Shown here: in pieces, positions 1-9,468 of the stretch
How positions within the stretch are numbered: position 1 is the stretch's first letter
How the letters are laid out: the number at the start of each line of letters is the position of its first letter
NCBI RefSeq assembly: GCF_049933045.1
Contig: NZ_CP187926.1
Coordinates: 744,001 to 808,000 of the forward strand
Direction of reading: 5' to 3'
From: Pseudocolwellia sp049933045
GTDB lineage: Bacteria; Pseudomonadota; Gammaproteobacteria; Enterobacterales; Alteromonadaceae
DNA length: 64,000 bases
Notes under the pieces: generated by a model
Databases searched by the model: none
What the model was told of the DNA's origin: nothing
The model's input: only the letters and a program-made list of their open reading frames with translations
Program-made: the position numbers and the translations under genes

Positions 1-375
1 CCACTTTTTTTTCTGTTGAGCTGCATCAAGTTTTGGACCATGGATAAGGAGAACCACATCATGATGAAGCTGTTCACTTAAGGCGAGCAATGTTTTGCCT
101 GCAGCTTCGTTAACTTTACCTGAGAGTATTTCAACTTCAATAATACGCTGACTAGAGAAAAGGCTCATTGATTGATATTCATGAACCACATTCGACCAAT
201 CAAACTTATCATCGGCCGTAAAACGTATAACTTCGTCAAAACCTTGCTGTAAATAGCTACTTTTTATCGTAGCTAAGCTATCATTTTTTTGCCATGGCTC
301 ATCACCAAAAACTAACCAAATAGGCTTGAAGCTTTGGTTAAGTGTAGATGACAAATTGTTATGATAAATACGCAT
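1..375 (-). CDS. holA: DNA polymerase III subunit delta, N-terminal part (cut by window edge)
   Basis: The first 125 codons are read from an ATG at 375 down to the window edge. The product starts MRIYHNNLSSTLNQSFKPIW and continues with a LVFGDEPWQK segment, the conserved nucleotide-binding-like start of the HolA clamp-loader delta family. Delta opens the beta sliding clamp during clamp loading. It lies 84 bp downstream of lptE on the same strand, and the order leuS-lptE-holA matches Escherichia coli. The C-terminal two thirds are outside the window. Identity rests on this N-terminus plus gene order. Confidence 0.9.
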   Translation of the reverse strand, partial: MRIYHNNLSSTLNQSFKPIWLVFGDEPWQKNDSLATIKSSYLQQGFDEVIRFTADDKFDWSNVVHEYQSMSLFSSQRIIEVEILSGKVNEAAGKTLLALSEQLHHDVVLLIHGPKLDAAQQKKKW

Positions 376-459
376 ATAATAAATAGCTTATGGTTTAGTT
401 TTTAGAGTAAATATTTAAGTTTAGCTTCGAGTTATGTAATCAATATATTAAAAATAATA

Positions 460-969
460 TTATATTTTTAAGCTGGCTAAGTTTCGTAATATTCTATCCG
501 CCGCTTTTTTACGCATCTCACTTAACATTAATGTTAATTCACGACTTTTCGCTAGCGCTAAATTTGGATCATCTTGATAATCTTTGTCGAGTTCAACTTC
601 ATAAGTTCTAATGTCTTCATTACTAAAGATTAACTGATACTTTACCGAATAAATTAATTCATATTCAGCTACTTGACCATTAGGGAATACTGAAAGAGTT
701 CTTCTATCTAAGCTATCTTTTAGGATATGTAACTCAGGTGTATCTACTGTTAATTTAGGCGTAATGTTAATTTTATTTAGAACTAAATGCTGCTTAACTA
801 AACGTGTTAGCTCACCGTGTTGATCGACAGAGCTTACATGTATATTTTGTAATTGCGGCGAAAGTAGGTAATCACCACGTAAATGAAATCCACAACCTTG
901 AATTAGGCCAAATGTTAAAATAAAGCCTAACCATAAAGTAGAGCGTTTTGCTTTAACGTTTATTTTCAA
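460..969 (-). CDS. lptE: LPS-assembly lipoprotein LptE
   Basis: A 169-residue outer-membrane lipoprotein. A basic N-terminus and hydrophobic stretch lead to a lipobox-like IQGC with Cys26, followed by GFHLRGDY, the signature start of mature LptE (RlpB). LptE plugs the LptD barrel and helps deliver lipopolysaccharide to the cell surface. The start is TTG at 969 with AAGAGA about 10 nt upstream; no ATG gives the signal peptide. It follows leuS after 90 bp that contain a strong hairpin, and precedes holA, as in enterobacteria. Confidence 0.93.
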   Translation of the reverse strand: MKINVKAKRSTLWLGFILTFGLIQGCGFHLRGDYLLSPQLQNIHVSSVDQHGELTRLVKQHLVLNKINITPKLTVDTPELHILKDSLDRRTLSVFPNGQVAEYELIYSVKYQLIFSNEDIRTYEVELDKDYQDDPNLALAKSRELTLMLSEMRKKAADRILRNLASLKI

Positions 970-1005
970 TGTTATATTTCTCTTATGTTAATGACTTAAA
1001 TTGAG

Positions 1006-1032
1006 AAGGGTAGAAATAAGATTTCTACCCTT
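1006..1032. other. Perfect 12-bp hairpin between leuS and lptE
   Basis: AAGGGTAGAAAT, a 3-nt loop, then ATTTCTACCCTT. On the leuS strand it lies 28 nt after the stop codon, but no run of U follows, so it is not a clear intrinsic terminator. It could be a partial terminator or an mRNA-stabilising stem separating leuS from lptE-holA expression. Confidence 0.6.
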
Positions 1033-1059
1033 GTGTACTTATTTGCTTAAATGCATGCT

Positions 1060-3648
1060 TTAGTTAGCTACTATATTTAATAACTTACCAGGAACATAAA
1101 TAACTTTACGCACTGTTTTATCTTCAGTGAATTTAGTCACGTTTTCGTCAGCAAAACCTAGCGCTTCAACTTGTTCTTTTGATGCATCAGCAGAAACTGT
1201 GATTTTTGCACGTAACTTACCATTCACTTGCACAATAATAAGTTTTTCATCTTCAACTAATGCACTTTCGTCAACAACTGGCCATGCTGTGCTTTCAACA
1301 GCCTTGCCGTCACCAATAATATTCCATACATGGTGGCTTAAATGAGGAACAATTGGCGTAAGCATTAAGATAACAGCTCTTATCGCTTCTTGCATAACAA
1401 TGCGATCTTCAACTGTTTCTATTTTAGCTTTAGTTAAGTGATTCATTAACTCCATAATTGCAGCAATGGCAGTGTTAAAGGTATTACGACGACCAATGTC
1501 ATCACTCACTTTACCAATTGCTTTATGTAGTTCACGACGTAATGCTTTTTGATTAGCATTTAAAGTAACACTCGATAATGTTTGCTCTGCAGTTAAGGCT
1601 TCTTCTTGAGTGAAGTCGTAAGCAAGTTTCCAAACACGTTTTAAGAATCTATGTGCACCTTCAACACCTGAATCAGACCACTCTAACGTTTGCTCTGGTG
1701 GTGAAGTAAACATGATAAATAAACGAACAGTATCAGCACCGTATTGTTGAATAACTGCTTGTGGGTCAATACCATTGTTTTTAGACTTCGACATTTTGCT
1801 CATACCTGCAGAAAGCACAGGTTGTCCGTCTAATTTACTTGTTGCTTTGGTGATTTGACCTTTTTCATTACGCTCAACTTCAACGTCAGTTGGAGCTATC
1901 CAATCTTGCGCGCCATTATCAGCTTCACGGTAATATGTTTCTGCTAATACCATACCCTGACAAAGTAAGCTTTTAAATGGTTCGTCACATTTAACTAAAC
2001 CTACATCACGTAATAATTTATGGAAAAATCGTGCGTATAGTAAATGTAAAATTGCGTGTTCAATACCACCAACATATTGATCAACAGGTAACCAGTAGTT
2101 AGCTTTTTCAGGATCAAGCATTTGTGTTTTGTCGTCAGACGAACAAAAACGTGCGTAATACCATGAAGATTCCATAAAGGTATCAAAGGTATCTGTTTCG
2201 CGAAGTGCTTCTTCGCCATTGTAAGTTGTTTTAGCCCAAGCTGGATTATCTTTAATTGGTGACGTTACGCCATTCATAATAACGTCTTCAGGTAACTCAA
2301 CAGGTAATTGGTCTGCAGGAACTGCAACTGATTCACCGTTAGCTAAGTTGATCATTGGGATAGGTGTTCCCCAATAACGTTGGCGTGAAACACCCCAATC
2401 TCTTAAACGGTAGTTAACTTTTACATTACCTTTGTTTTCAGCAATTAACTTATCTGAAATAGCTTTAAATGCTTCTTCAAAAGTTAAACCGTCAAACTCA
2501 CCCGAGTTAACTAATATGTTTTTCTCAGTAATAGCGGCTTTTGTAATATCATCATCTTCAGAACCTGCGATAACTTGAGTGATATCTAAACCGTATTTAG
2601 TGGCAAATTCCCAATCACGTTGATCATGACCTGGAACTGACATTACAGCACCTGAGCCGTAATCCATTAATACAAAGTTTGCCGACCAAACAGGTACTAA
2701 TTCACCAGTAAGAGGATGGATAGCTTTTAAACCTGTATCAACACCTTTCTTTTCCATAGCAGCCATATCAGCTTCTGTGGCTTTATTGGTTTTGCAGCCT
2801 TCGATGAATGCAGCGATTTCAGGATTGTTTTTGGCAGCTTCTAACGTAAGAGGATGCTGAGCCGCTAATGCAACATAAGTTACACCCATTAAAGTATCTG
2901 GACGTGTAGTGTAAACATCAAAGCTTTCGTCTGAGTCGGCAACTTTAAAGGTTAATTCAACACCTTCAGAGCGACCAATCCAGTTACGTTGCATAGTTTT
3001 AACTTGTTCAGGCCAATCAGTTAATTGGTCTAAATCTTGTAATAACTCTTCAGCGTAATCAGTAATTTTAATAAACCACTGTGGAATTTCTTTGCGCTCA
3101 ACCATAGCGCCTGAACGCCAACCTCGGCCATCAATAACTTGTTCGTTAGCCAGTACAGTTTGATCCACTGGATCCCAGTTAACGGTAGCATTCTTTTTAT
3201 ATACTAAGCCTTTTTCAAAAAGCTGAGTGAAAAACCATTGTTCCCAACGATAGTAATCTTTGTCACATGTTGCGAATTCACGATCCCAATCGTAACCAAA
3301 ACCTAATGACTTTAATTGACCACGCATGTAATCAATATTCTCATAAGTCCATTTTGCTGGAGCTGATTTATTTTTGATTGCCGCGTTTTCAGCCGGTAAA
3401 CCAAACGCATCCCAACCCATAGGTTGCATTACGTTCTTGCCTTGCATACGTTGGTATCGAGAAATAACATCGCCTAAGCTGTAATTACGCACATGACCCA
3501 TGTGTAATTTACCACTTGGGTAAGGGAACATAGCTAAACAATAAAATTTTTCTTGCTCTGTATTTTCAACAGCAGCAAATGTTTTATTTTCAGTCCAACT
3601 TTGTTGAACTTCGGCTTCGATAGATTGGGGATTGTAGATGGATTCCAT
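1060..3648 (-). CDS. leuS: Leucyl-tRNA synthetase
   Basis: An 862-residue class I aminoacyl-tRNA synthetase, near the 860 residues of E. coli LeuRS. The ATP-binding HIGH motif appears as HMGH at residues 49-52 and the KMSKS loop at about 618-622. The CP1 editing insertion lies between (TTRPDTLMG and the GHDQRDWEFA segment, near residues 245-350), and an anticodon-binding helical domain and small C-terminal domain follow. It charges tRNA-Leu and hydrolyses mischarged products. ATG at 3648 with GAGAAA upstream. It is divergent from the ybeL-like gene, an arrangement conserved with E. coli. Confidence 0.98.
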   Translation of the reverse strand: MESIYNPQSIEAEVQQSWTENKTFAAVENTEQEKFYCLAMFPYPSGKLHMGHVRNYSLGDVISRYQRMQGKNVMQPMGWDAFGLPAENAAIKNKSAPAKWTYENIDYMRGQLKSLGFGYDWDREFATCDKDYYRWEQWFFTQLFEKGLVYKKNATVNWDPVDQTVLANEQVIDGRGWRSGAMVERKEIPQWFIKITDYAEELLQDLDQLTDWPEQVKTMQRNWIGRSEGVELTFKVADSDESFDVYTTRPDTLMGVTYVALAAQHPLTLEAAKNNPEIAAFIEGCKTNKATEADMAAMEKKGVDTGLKAIHPLTGELVPVWSANFVLMDYGSGAVMSVPGHDQRDWEFATKYGLDITQVIAGSEDDDITKAAITEKNILVNSGEFDGLTFEEAFKAISDKLIAENKGNVKVNYRLRDWGVSRQRYWGTPIPMINLANGESVAVPADQLPVELPEDVIMNGVTSPIKDNPAWAKTTYNGEEALRETDTFDTFMESSWYYARFCSSDDKTQMLDPEKANYWLPVDQYVGGIEHAILHLLYARFFHKLLRDVGLVKCDEPFKSLLCQGMVLAETYYREADNGAQDWIAPTDVEVERNEKGQITKATSKLDGQPVLSAGMSKMSKSKNNGIDPQAVIQQYGADTVRLFIMFTSPPEQTLEWSDSGVEGAHRFLKRVWKLAYDFTQEEALTAEQTLSSVTLNANQKALRRELHKAIGKVSDDIGRRNTFNTAIAAIMELMNHLTKAKIETVEDRIVMQEAIRAVILMLTPIVPHLSHHVWNIIGDGKAVESTAWPVVDESALVEDEKLIIVQVNGKLRAKITVSADASKEQVEALGFADENVTKFTEDKTVRKVIYVPGKLLNIVAN

Positions 3649-3929
3649 TAACGATTTCTCAGGTATTCAAAAAGATTGCTTATGATTTTTAATCAAGAAG
3701 TTATTGTTCTCACTCTTGAAGGCATAAGGGGATAAATTATTGCGTATAGAATACCTTATCTGCACCCTATAAATAAACAAATTTAAGTTTTTTACCAATA
3801 TTGGCTATACTCGTAATATAAATAATAGCGCTTTGAATTAAAATCGCTTTACTACTCTGAAACCAGCATCTTGGATGATAACGGGTATCAATATCTTTCT
3901 TTGTTGTGAATTTCATTAATGAGGATAAT

Positions 3930-4415
3930 ATGACTAAAAAACCAGAACATTCAGATCTCAAATATAATCAACTACTTCAATGGTTAGATGATGTTAAGTC
4001 ACATGAGCTAACACATATTGTTGAATTAGTAGATGAAGCTAAAAAGTGGGTTCAAACTGCTGAGAGTATTCCTGAAGAAAAATACTCGCAATTTATTACT
4101 AACTTTAAATTAGATTTAATTGAGTTTTATCAACAATCACAATCTGACATACAACATTCTTTGTATTTAGAAATACTTAAAGATACTTTTTGGGCAAAGC
4201 TTTCCTCTATTACCGATCAAACTCAAATTGAGTGGGCTGAACTACAAGAAGATTTTGTACATGATGGCTTATATAAAGCGGGTGATTACATTGGTTTTGG
4301 TGAAGTTGAATGTTTAACTTGCCATCATAACCAGCAAGTACATCACGTTACTTTGCTTTCATCTTGTATTAAATGTGAAGGTAAAACCTTTAAGAGAAAA
4401 AGCTTAACATTATAA
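3930..4415 (+). CDS. Zinc ribbon-containing protein, YbeL/DUF1451 family
   Basis: A 161-residue cytoplasmic protein. The first two thirds are helical and acidic; the C-terminus carries a zinc ribbon with two knuckles, CLTC and CIKC, separated by about 18 residues. E. coli ybeL is also beside leuS, which supports the family call. The ATG at 3930 is chosen because TGAGGA lies 7 nt upstream; an in-frame ATG at 3906 has no such site. The molecular function of the family is not established. Confidence 0.85.
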   Translation: MTKKPEHSDLKYNQLLQWLDDVKSHELTHIVELVDEAKKWVQTAESIPEEKYSQFITNFKLDLIEFYQQSQSDIQHSLYLEILKDTFWAKLSSITDQTQIEWAELQEDFVHDGLYKAGDYIGFGEVECLTCHHNQQVHHVTLLSSCIKCEGKTFKRKSLTL

Positions 4416-4575
4416 GGTCATATTGAATCGCTCTCACTAACCCAACTGAGATTACTCACTTCTTCTAAATAATATTCACTAGCGCTTTGCTATAGGGCTT
4501 AATCTCAGAGTACACTATAGCCTCATCCTTTTATCCGCAAAGTATTTGTTTTCTAAACTTTATAGTGAGATCTTC

Positions 4576-6963
4576 ATGACATTAGACCCCGTTGCCACTT
4601 TGATAACTCCTCAGCATTTAACGGCACATTTACCAGAGTCACTATTTACTCAATCTCATGATATAGAAGTAATCGATCAGCCCTTTGTTGGTCACGAAAG
4701 AGCAAAAGAAGCATTAGAGTTTGGCTTAGCTATGAATGCCATAGGTTTTAATGTGTTTGCTATGGGTGAACATGGTACAGGCAGACAAACTTTAATAAAG
4801 CAGATGCTTACCGAATTAGCTAAAAATCAAAGTACGCCTGAAGAATGGTGTTACATCAATAATTTTGATGATACTCACTCACCTTATAAATTGTATTTAA
4901 GCCCAGGCGACGGGAAACAATTAGTTGCGCGTATAAATACTTTTATTGATGATCTGATTGCTTTATTTCCTGAAGTTTTTGATAACCCAAGTTATCAACG
5001 TCAACGAACTGCGATAGATCGTGCTTTTAACCAACAATACGACGAAGCCATTGCTAAAGTAGAAGAAACTGCTTTAAAAAGTAACATTATGTTATTTGAA
5101 GAAGAAGGTGAAATTGGTTTTTCACTGGTTGTTGACGGTAAACCACTAAGTGAAAATGAACTAGCAAGTTTAGATGAAGAAAAACGTAATAGTTTTTATG
5201 AATCGGTAACTGAGTTAGAAAGTCTTTTATCTGAAGAACTAATAGAGTTACCTAAGTGGAAACGTTTATCTATAGATAAGCTGAAAAAATTAAAAAATGA
5301 AACCGCTGCTCAAAGTATTCAACCGCTACTAAAAGAACTTGAACACGAGTTTTCAAGTAACATAGGCGTTTTAAAATATCTATCTAAAGTTAAAGTACAT
5401 GTTGTTGATACTGTACTAGATATTTTGGTGGGTGAAGATAACGAAAAACAAAAAGCCAAAGACAACCGAAAGTTAATGGTTGAACATTTTTTACCTAATT
5501 TACTTGTTGCACGCGAACCTCATGAAGGTTCTCCTGTTGTGTACGAACAAAACCCAACATATCAAAATTTATTTGGTCATGTAGATTCAGCAAGCTTTCA
5601 AGGTAACCCTTATACGAGTTATCGTTTGATCAGAGCTGGCGCGTTACACAAAGCAAACGGCGGTTATTTATTGCTTGATGCTGAAAAAGTATTAAATCAA
5701 CCTGTAGTATGGGCTCGCCTTAAGTTAGCTATAAAAACTCAAGAAGTCACCATTGAAAATCCATATTCTGAGTTTTCACAACCGGGTTCTTATAGTCTTC
5801 AAGCAGAAAATATCCCACTAAAAGTAAAAATCATTTTATTGGGCGATGCAGATATTTATTACACCTTACATGCTTATGATCAAGAGTTTAATGAGCTGTT
5901 TAGAGTGCTTGCTGACTTTGATAGGCATTTAGATAAAAATGATGAAAACCTGATCGCTTACGCTAATTTAATTCGTCAACGTGCTCAAAAACATCAATAT
6001 CCAACCGTGTCGGACGATGCGATTGTTGAATTAATTAAACATGCTTTAAGACGAGAAGAACACCAACATAAAATTTCTGCCAATATTGTTCATTCAAATG
6101 ATTTATTAGATGAAGCGAATTACTTGTGGAACAAAATGGATGAGAAAGGTGACCTAATAGCTAAACATATCAAGTTAGCTCTGGCAGCTAAACAAAGACG
6201 AACAGGGCGTATTAGTGAAACTTGGTTAAGTGAAATTAAAGAACGCCAAGTATTAATAACAACACAAGGTGAACAAGTTGGTAAAGTTAATGGCTTAACT
6301 GTGTTGGAAATAGGCGAAAGTGTTTTTGGTACACCTGCTCGTATAACCGCAACTGTTTATGCAGGTAGCGAAGGTGTTACTGATATTGAACGCGAAGTTG
6401 ATTTAGGTAAAGCTATTCACTCTAAAGGCTTCTTATTATTAACAGGCTATCTTGGACACAAATACGGACAAGAGTTTCCTGTATCTATATCAGCCAATAT
6501 TGCGATTGAACAATCGTACGGTCATATAGATGGCGACAGTGCTTCAATGGCTGAGTTATGTGCTTTAATCTCATCTATTACTCAATTACCGATAGATCAA
6601 GGTATCGCGATCACTGGCTCTATTAACCAGCATGGAGAAGTACAGTCTATTGGTGGTGTAAATGAAAAAATCGAAGGCTTTTATCGATTATGTAAAGATC
6701 GTGGTTTAACAGGGAAACAAGGCGTTATCATTCCTCGTACAAATGTTATTAACCTAATGTTGTCTGATGAAGTGATTGCTGCGGTTGAAGAAGGTGTGTT
6801 CTCTATTCATGCCGTGGAAGATATCGACCAATCTCTAGAATTACTATTAGGAATGCCAGCAGGAAAGCCTAATAGTTTAGGTCGTTACCCTAGAAAAACA
6901 GTACATGCGATGGCGTTACAAAAGCTGTCATTATTTACGGATATGTTAGAAGGTGGAGAGTAG
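4576..6963 (+). CDS. Lon-family ATP-dependent protease (LonB/YcbZ-like)
   Basis: A 795-residue protein counted from ATG 4576; a 10-residue longer reading from TTG 4546 is less likely. The N-terminal AAA-type region has a divergent Walker A loop (GEHGTGRQT). A long helical middle part precedes the C-terminal Lon proteolytic domain, which contains the Ser-Lys dyad: Ser655 in GDSASMAEL and Lys698 in GGVNEKIEGF. The 43-residue spacing is typical of Lon. It resembles YcbZ rather than classical Lon because it lacks the large N-terminal LAN domain. In E. coli ycbZ neighbours fabA; here fabA is absent. Substrates are unknown. Confidence 0.9.
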   Translation: MTLDPVATLITPQHLTAHLPESLFTQSHDIEVIDQPFVGHERAKEALEFGLAMNAIGFNVFAMGEHGTGRQTLIKQMLTELAKNQSTPEEWCYINNFDDTHSPYKLYLSPGDGKQLVARINTFIDDLIALFPEVFDNPSYQRQRTAIDRAFNQQYDEAIAKVEETALKSNIMLFEEEGEIGFSLVVDGKPLSENELASLDEEKRNSFYESVTELESLLSEELIELPKWKRLSIDKLKKLKNETAAQSIQPLLKELEHEFSSNIGVLKYLSKVKVHVVDTVLDILVGEDNEKQKAKDNRKLMVEHFLPNLLVAREPHEGSPVVYEQNPTYQNLFGHVDSASFQGNPYTSYRLIRAGALHKANGGYLLLDAEKVLNQPVVWARLKLAIKTQEVTIENPYSEFSQPGSYSLQAENIPLKVKIILLGDADIYYTLHAYDQEFNELFRVLADFDRHLDKNDENLIAYANLIRQRAQKHQYPTVSDDAIVELIKHALRREEHQHKISANIVHSNDLLDEANYLWNKMDEKGDLIAKHIKLALAAKQRRTGRISETWLSEIKERQVLITTQGEQVGKVNGLTVLEIGESVFGTPARITATVYAGSEGVTDIEREVDLGKAIHSKGFLLLTGYLGHKYGQEFPVSISANIAIEQSYGHIDGDSASMAELCALISSITQLPIDQGIAITGSINQHGEVQSIGGVNEKIEGFYRLCKDRGLTGKQGVIIPRTNVINLMLSDEVIAAVEEGVFSIHAVEDIDQSLELLLGMPAGKPNSLGRYPRKTVHAMALQKLSLFTDMLEGGE

Positions 6964-7066
6964 CCTTATTCTCCTGCTTTCAAATGAAGAATTCCAAGGC
7001 TATTAAAGAAAAAAGAGATAAATAAAGGCTAAAAAGCATTATTTAAGCCAAATAGTCAGTTATGTC

Positions 7067-7094
7067 TTGTACAAAACTTATTCTTCTGTATAAT
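7067..7094 (+). promoter_or_regulatory. Sigma70-type promoter for the DEAD-box helicase gene
   Basis: TTGTAC at 7067-7072, a 16-bp spacer, and TATAAT at 7089-7094 preceded by TG (extended -10). Predicted transcription start is near 7101, about 205 nt before the helicase start codon. The match is close to consensus on both hexamers. Confidence 0.75.
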
Positions 7095-7100
7095 GCGCGC

Positions 7101-7305
7101 CTCACTTAAGATGACTTCTATAAGCAATGCTTAACGTGAAATGAGTGGGGTATATCCGCCCAATAGACTTGCCTAGCTAATGTTCATATTAGCATACCGA
7201 TTGTGCCTTAAGTCTTCCTGGTGGTTTCCTCGTATATATATATGCGAGATCTTTGATTAAAATATTTTTCCCTGAATCAAATCTCGCCAAGAGAAGACAA
7301 ATATT
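7101..7305 (+). promoter_or_regulatory. Long structured 5' leader of the helicase mRNA
   Basis: About 205 nt lie between the predicted start site and ATG 7306. A stem is formed by CTCGTATA and TATGCGAG near 7228-7247. A second, longer pairing can form between GAGATCTTTGATT (about 7244-7256) and AATCAAATCTC (about 7277-7287), just upstream of the AAGAGAAG ribosome-binding region. The two candidate stems share GAG, so they could be alternatives. Long structured leaders are known on cold-inducible csdA/deaD mRNAs; such control here is an inference. Confidence 0.5.
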
Positions 7306-9105
7306 ATGACAACAACTAACGATGCTCCTGTGAGCTTTGACTCTTTAGGCTTGCCTGAAACTTTATTATCTGCATTAACCGATTTAGGTTTTGAATCTTC
7401 AACTGCTATCCAAGCACAAACTATTCCGCCGCTTTTAGCTGGTAAAGATGTGTTAGGTGAAGCGCAAACAGGTACGGGTAAAACTGCTGCATTTGGTTTA
7501 CCTGCGCTTGCTAAAATTGACCCGTCAATTAAAAAACCACAATTAATGGTTTTAGCGCCAACGCGTGAATTAGCGATTCAAGTAGCAGCAGCTATTGAAA
7601 CATTTGCTAAAAACATTAAAGGTTTAAAAGTTGCTACCTTATATGGTGGTCAATCTTACCAACCACAATTTCAACAACTTGAGCGTGGCGCACAAGTTGT
7701 AGTAGGTACTCCAGGTCGTTTAATGGATCACTTACGTCGTAAAAGCTTAAAATTAGATAACCTTTCTTTCTGTGTATTAGATGAAGCAGATGAAATGTTA
7801 AACATGGGCTTTTTAGAAGACATCGAATGGATCCTTGAGCATCTTCCAAAGCAAACGCAAATGGCTTTATTCTCTGCGACTATGCCAGCACAAATTCGCA
7901 AAGTAGCTAACCGTTTCTTAAAAGATCCTGAACATATTAAAATTGCTGCTGTTAAACAATCTAAAGCAAACATCCAACAGTTTGCTTGGAAAGTAAGTGG
8001 CATTAGCAAAATTACAGCTCTAGAACGTATTGCTGAATCTGTAGATTACGATGCAATGATTGTTTTTGTTCGTACTCGTAACGATACAGTAGATGTTGCT
8101 GAAAAATTAGAACGTGCAGGTTACCCAGCACTTCCGTTGAATGGTGATATGAACCAACAACAACGCGAACGTACTATTGATCAAATGAAATCAGGTAAAT
8201 CTTCAATCTTAGTAGCAACTGATGTTGTAGCTCGTGGCTTAGATATTCCTCGTATTACTCTTGTTATTAACTACGATTTACCTGGTGATAACGAAGCTTA
8301 TGTTCACCGTATTGGCCGTACAGGTCGTGCTGGTCGTGAAGGTATGTCAATTGCTTTCTGTCGTCCACGTGAAATGTACTCATTACGTCATTATGAGCGT
8401 TTAACATCTGGCACAATCAATAACTATGAATTACCAAATATTGAAGATATTGGTAAAGCACGTATTGAACGTACTCGTACTAAAATAGCTGAAGTTGTAG
8501 CGAATAGAGATATTCAAGCAATGCGTGAAATCGTTGAGCAAATGGCTGAACAGTCTGAACTTTCAATGACAGATTTAGCAGCTGCTTTATTATTTGAAAG
8601 CCAGCTTAAGCAACCTTTACAACCAAAAGAAGATCCAAAACCTCGCAGAGAAACTCGTGAGCGTAGCGACAGAAATGATCGTAACGACAGAAGCAACCGC
8701 AATGATAGAAATGATCGTGGTGCTAGAGACAGCCGTGGTGGAAGAAACGAACGTGGTGGTGAAAGAGCTCCTCGTAAAGCTAAAGTTAACCGTACAGATG
8801 TTGATTGGCAGACTTACCGTTTAGAAGTTGGTAAAGAACATGGCGCTAAGCCTGGTGATATTGTTGGCGCAATTGCTAACGAAATCTCTCTTGATAGCAG
8901 CTACATTGGCGCAATCAACTTACACGACAAACATAGTTATGTTCAGTTACCTAAAGGTATGCCTGAGAAGTCGTTTAAGCAATTGAAGAATGTACGCATT
9001 CGTCGTCAAGCAATCGATATCACTGTATCTACTGATGCTCCTGCAGCAGCAAGTTCAGATACTTCTGGTGAACGTAAACGTCGTCCAGAACGTAGACCTA
9101 GCTAA
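7306..9105 (+). CDS. deaD: DEAD-box ATP-dependent RNA helicase, DeaD/CsdA type
   Basis: 599 residues. An N-terminal Q motif, Walker A AQTGTGKT at 53-60, DEAD at 159-162, SAT (FSATMP) and the C-terminal helicase motifs (VATDVVARGLDI, HRIGRTGRAGR) are all intact. A low-complexity Arg/Asp/Asn/Gly tail at about 445-490 is followed by a DbpA-like RNA-binding fold (about 497-570) and a basic end. This layout is that of CsdA/DeaD, which remodels RNA in ribosome assembly and decay, especially in the cold. A strong terminator follows. The exact paralogue is inferred from the domain layout. Confidence 0.93.
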   Translation: MTTTNDAPVSFDSLGLPETLLSALTDLGFESSTAIQAQTIPPLLAGKDVLGEAQTGTGKTAAFGLPALAKIDPSIKKPQLMVLAPTRELAIQVAAAIETFAKNIKGLKVATLYGGQSYQPQFQQLERGAQVVVGTPGRLMDHLRRKSLKLDNLSFCVLDEADEMLNMGFLEDIEWILEHLPKQTQMALFSATMPAQIRKVANRFLKDPEHIKIAAVKQSKANIQQFAWKVSGISKITALERIAESVDYDAMIVFVRTRNDTVDVAEKLERAGYPALPLNGDMNQQQRERTIDQMKSGKSSILVATDVVARGLDIPRITLVINYDLPGDNEAYVHRIGRTGRAGREGMSIAFCRPREMYSLRHYERLTSGTINNYELPNIEDIGKARIERTRTKIAEVVANRDIQAMREIVEQMAEQSELSMTDLAAALLFESQLKQPLQPKEDPKPRRETRERSDRNDRNDRSNRNDRNDRGARDSRGGRNERGGERAPRKAKVNRTDVDWQTYRLEVGKEHGAKPGDIVGAIANEISLDSSYIGAINLHDKHSYVQLPKGMPEKSFKQLKNVRIRRQAIDITVSTDAPAAASSDTSGERKRRPERRPS

Positions 9106-9128
9106 TCTTTAACTAGTTTATTTAATTA

Positions 9129-9153
9129 AAGGCGCTATTTAGCGCCTTTTTTG
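9129..9153 (+). terminator. Intrinsic terminator of deaD
   Basis: AAGGCGCT, loop ATTT, AGCGCCTT, then a run of T. It lies about 25 bp after the helicase stop codon. Confidence 0.88.
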
Positions 9154-9257
9154 ATCCCGCTGTTTTTATTATAAAGATAACAATTAAAATAAATCTAAAC
9201 TCTGTATTGATTTATATCAGTGGTGAAAAGAAGAATAAGATTTGAACTGAGCTAGGC

Positions 9258-9273
9258 TTAATCCGTTTGGTAT
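9258..9273. repeat. Solitary copy of a repeat end (TTAATCCGTTTGGTAT)
   Basis: These 16 bases are identical to the outer end of the inverted-repeat element at 31926-32288. No second end or internal modules are visible nearby, so it may be a degraded remnant. The rest of 9154-9396 holds only short AGGTTTAG/AGGCTTAG-like repeats and no gene. Confidence 0.6.
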
Positions 9274-9396
9274 AAGATTAGGTTTAGCTTAGGTAGGCTA
9301 TTTTATAGTTAAGAAGGTTAGGTTTATTTAGGCTTAGAAGGATGGTCTAAGGTGTTAAATGCTAAGTTCTATTTATTATCAAATCCCAGATAAAAT

Positions 9397-9432
9397 AAAT
9401 GCCTTTGAGTGATAACTCAAAGGCATTTTTTA
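9397..9432. terminator. Bidirectional terminator downstream of ycaO
   Basis: A perfect 10-bp stem, GCCTTTGAGT / ACTCAAAGGC, with a GATA loop, flanked by A-rich sequence on one side and TTTTT on the other. It ends ycaO transcription from the minus strand and could also stop read-through from the plus strand. Confidence 0.85.
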
Positions 9433-9468
9433 TAGTAATACTTTATTACTCAATTTAACTAAAAGTTA

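Noticed and set aside
3767..3961. A 64-codon minus-strand frame in the leuS upstream region
   Set aside because: It overlaps the ybeL-like start, lacks a ribosome-binding site and resembles nothing known.
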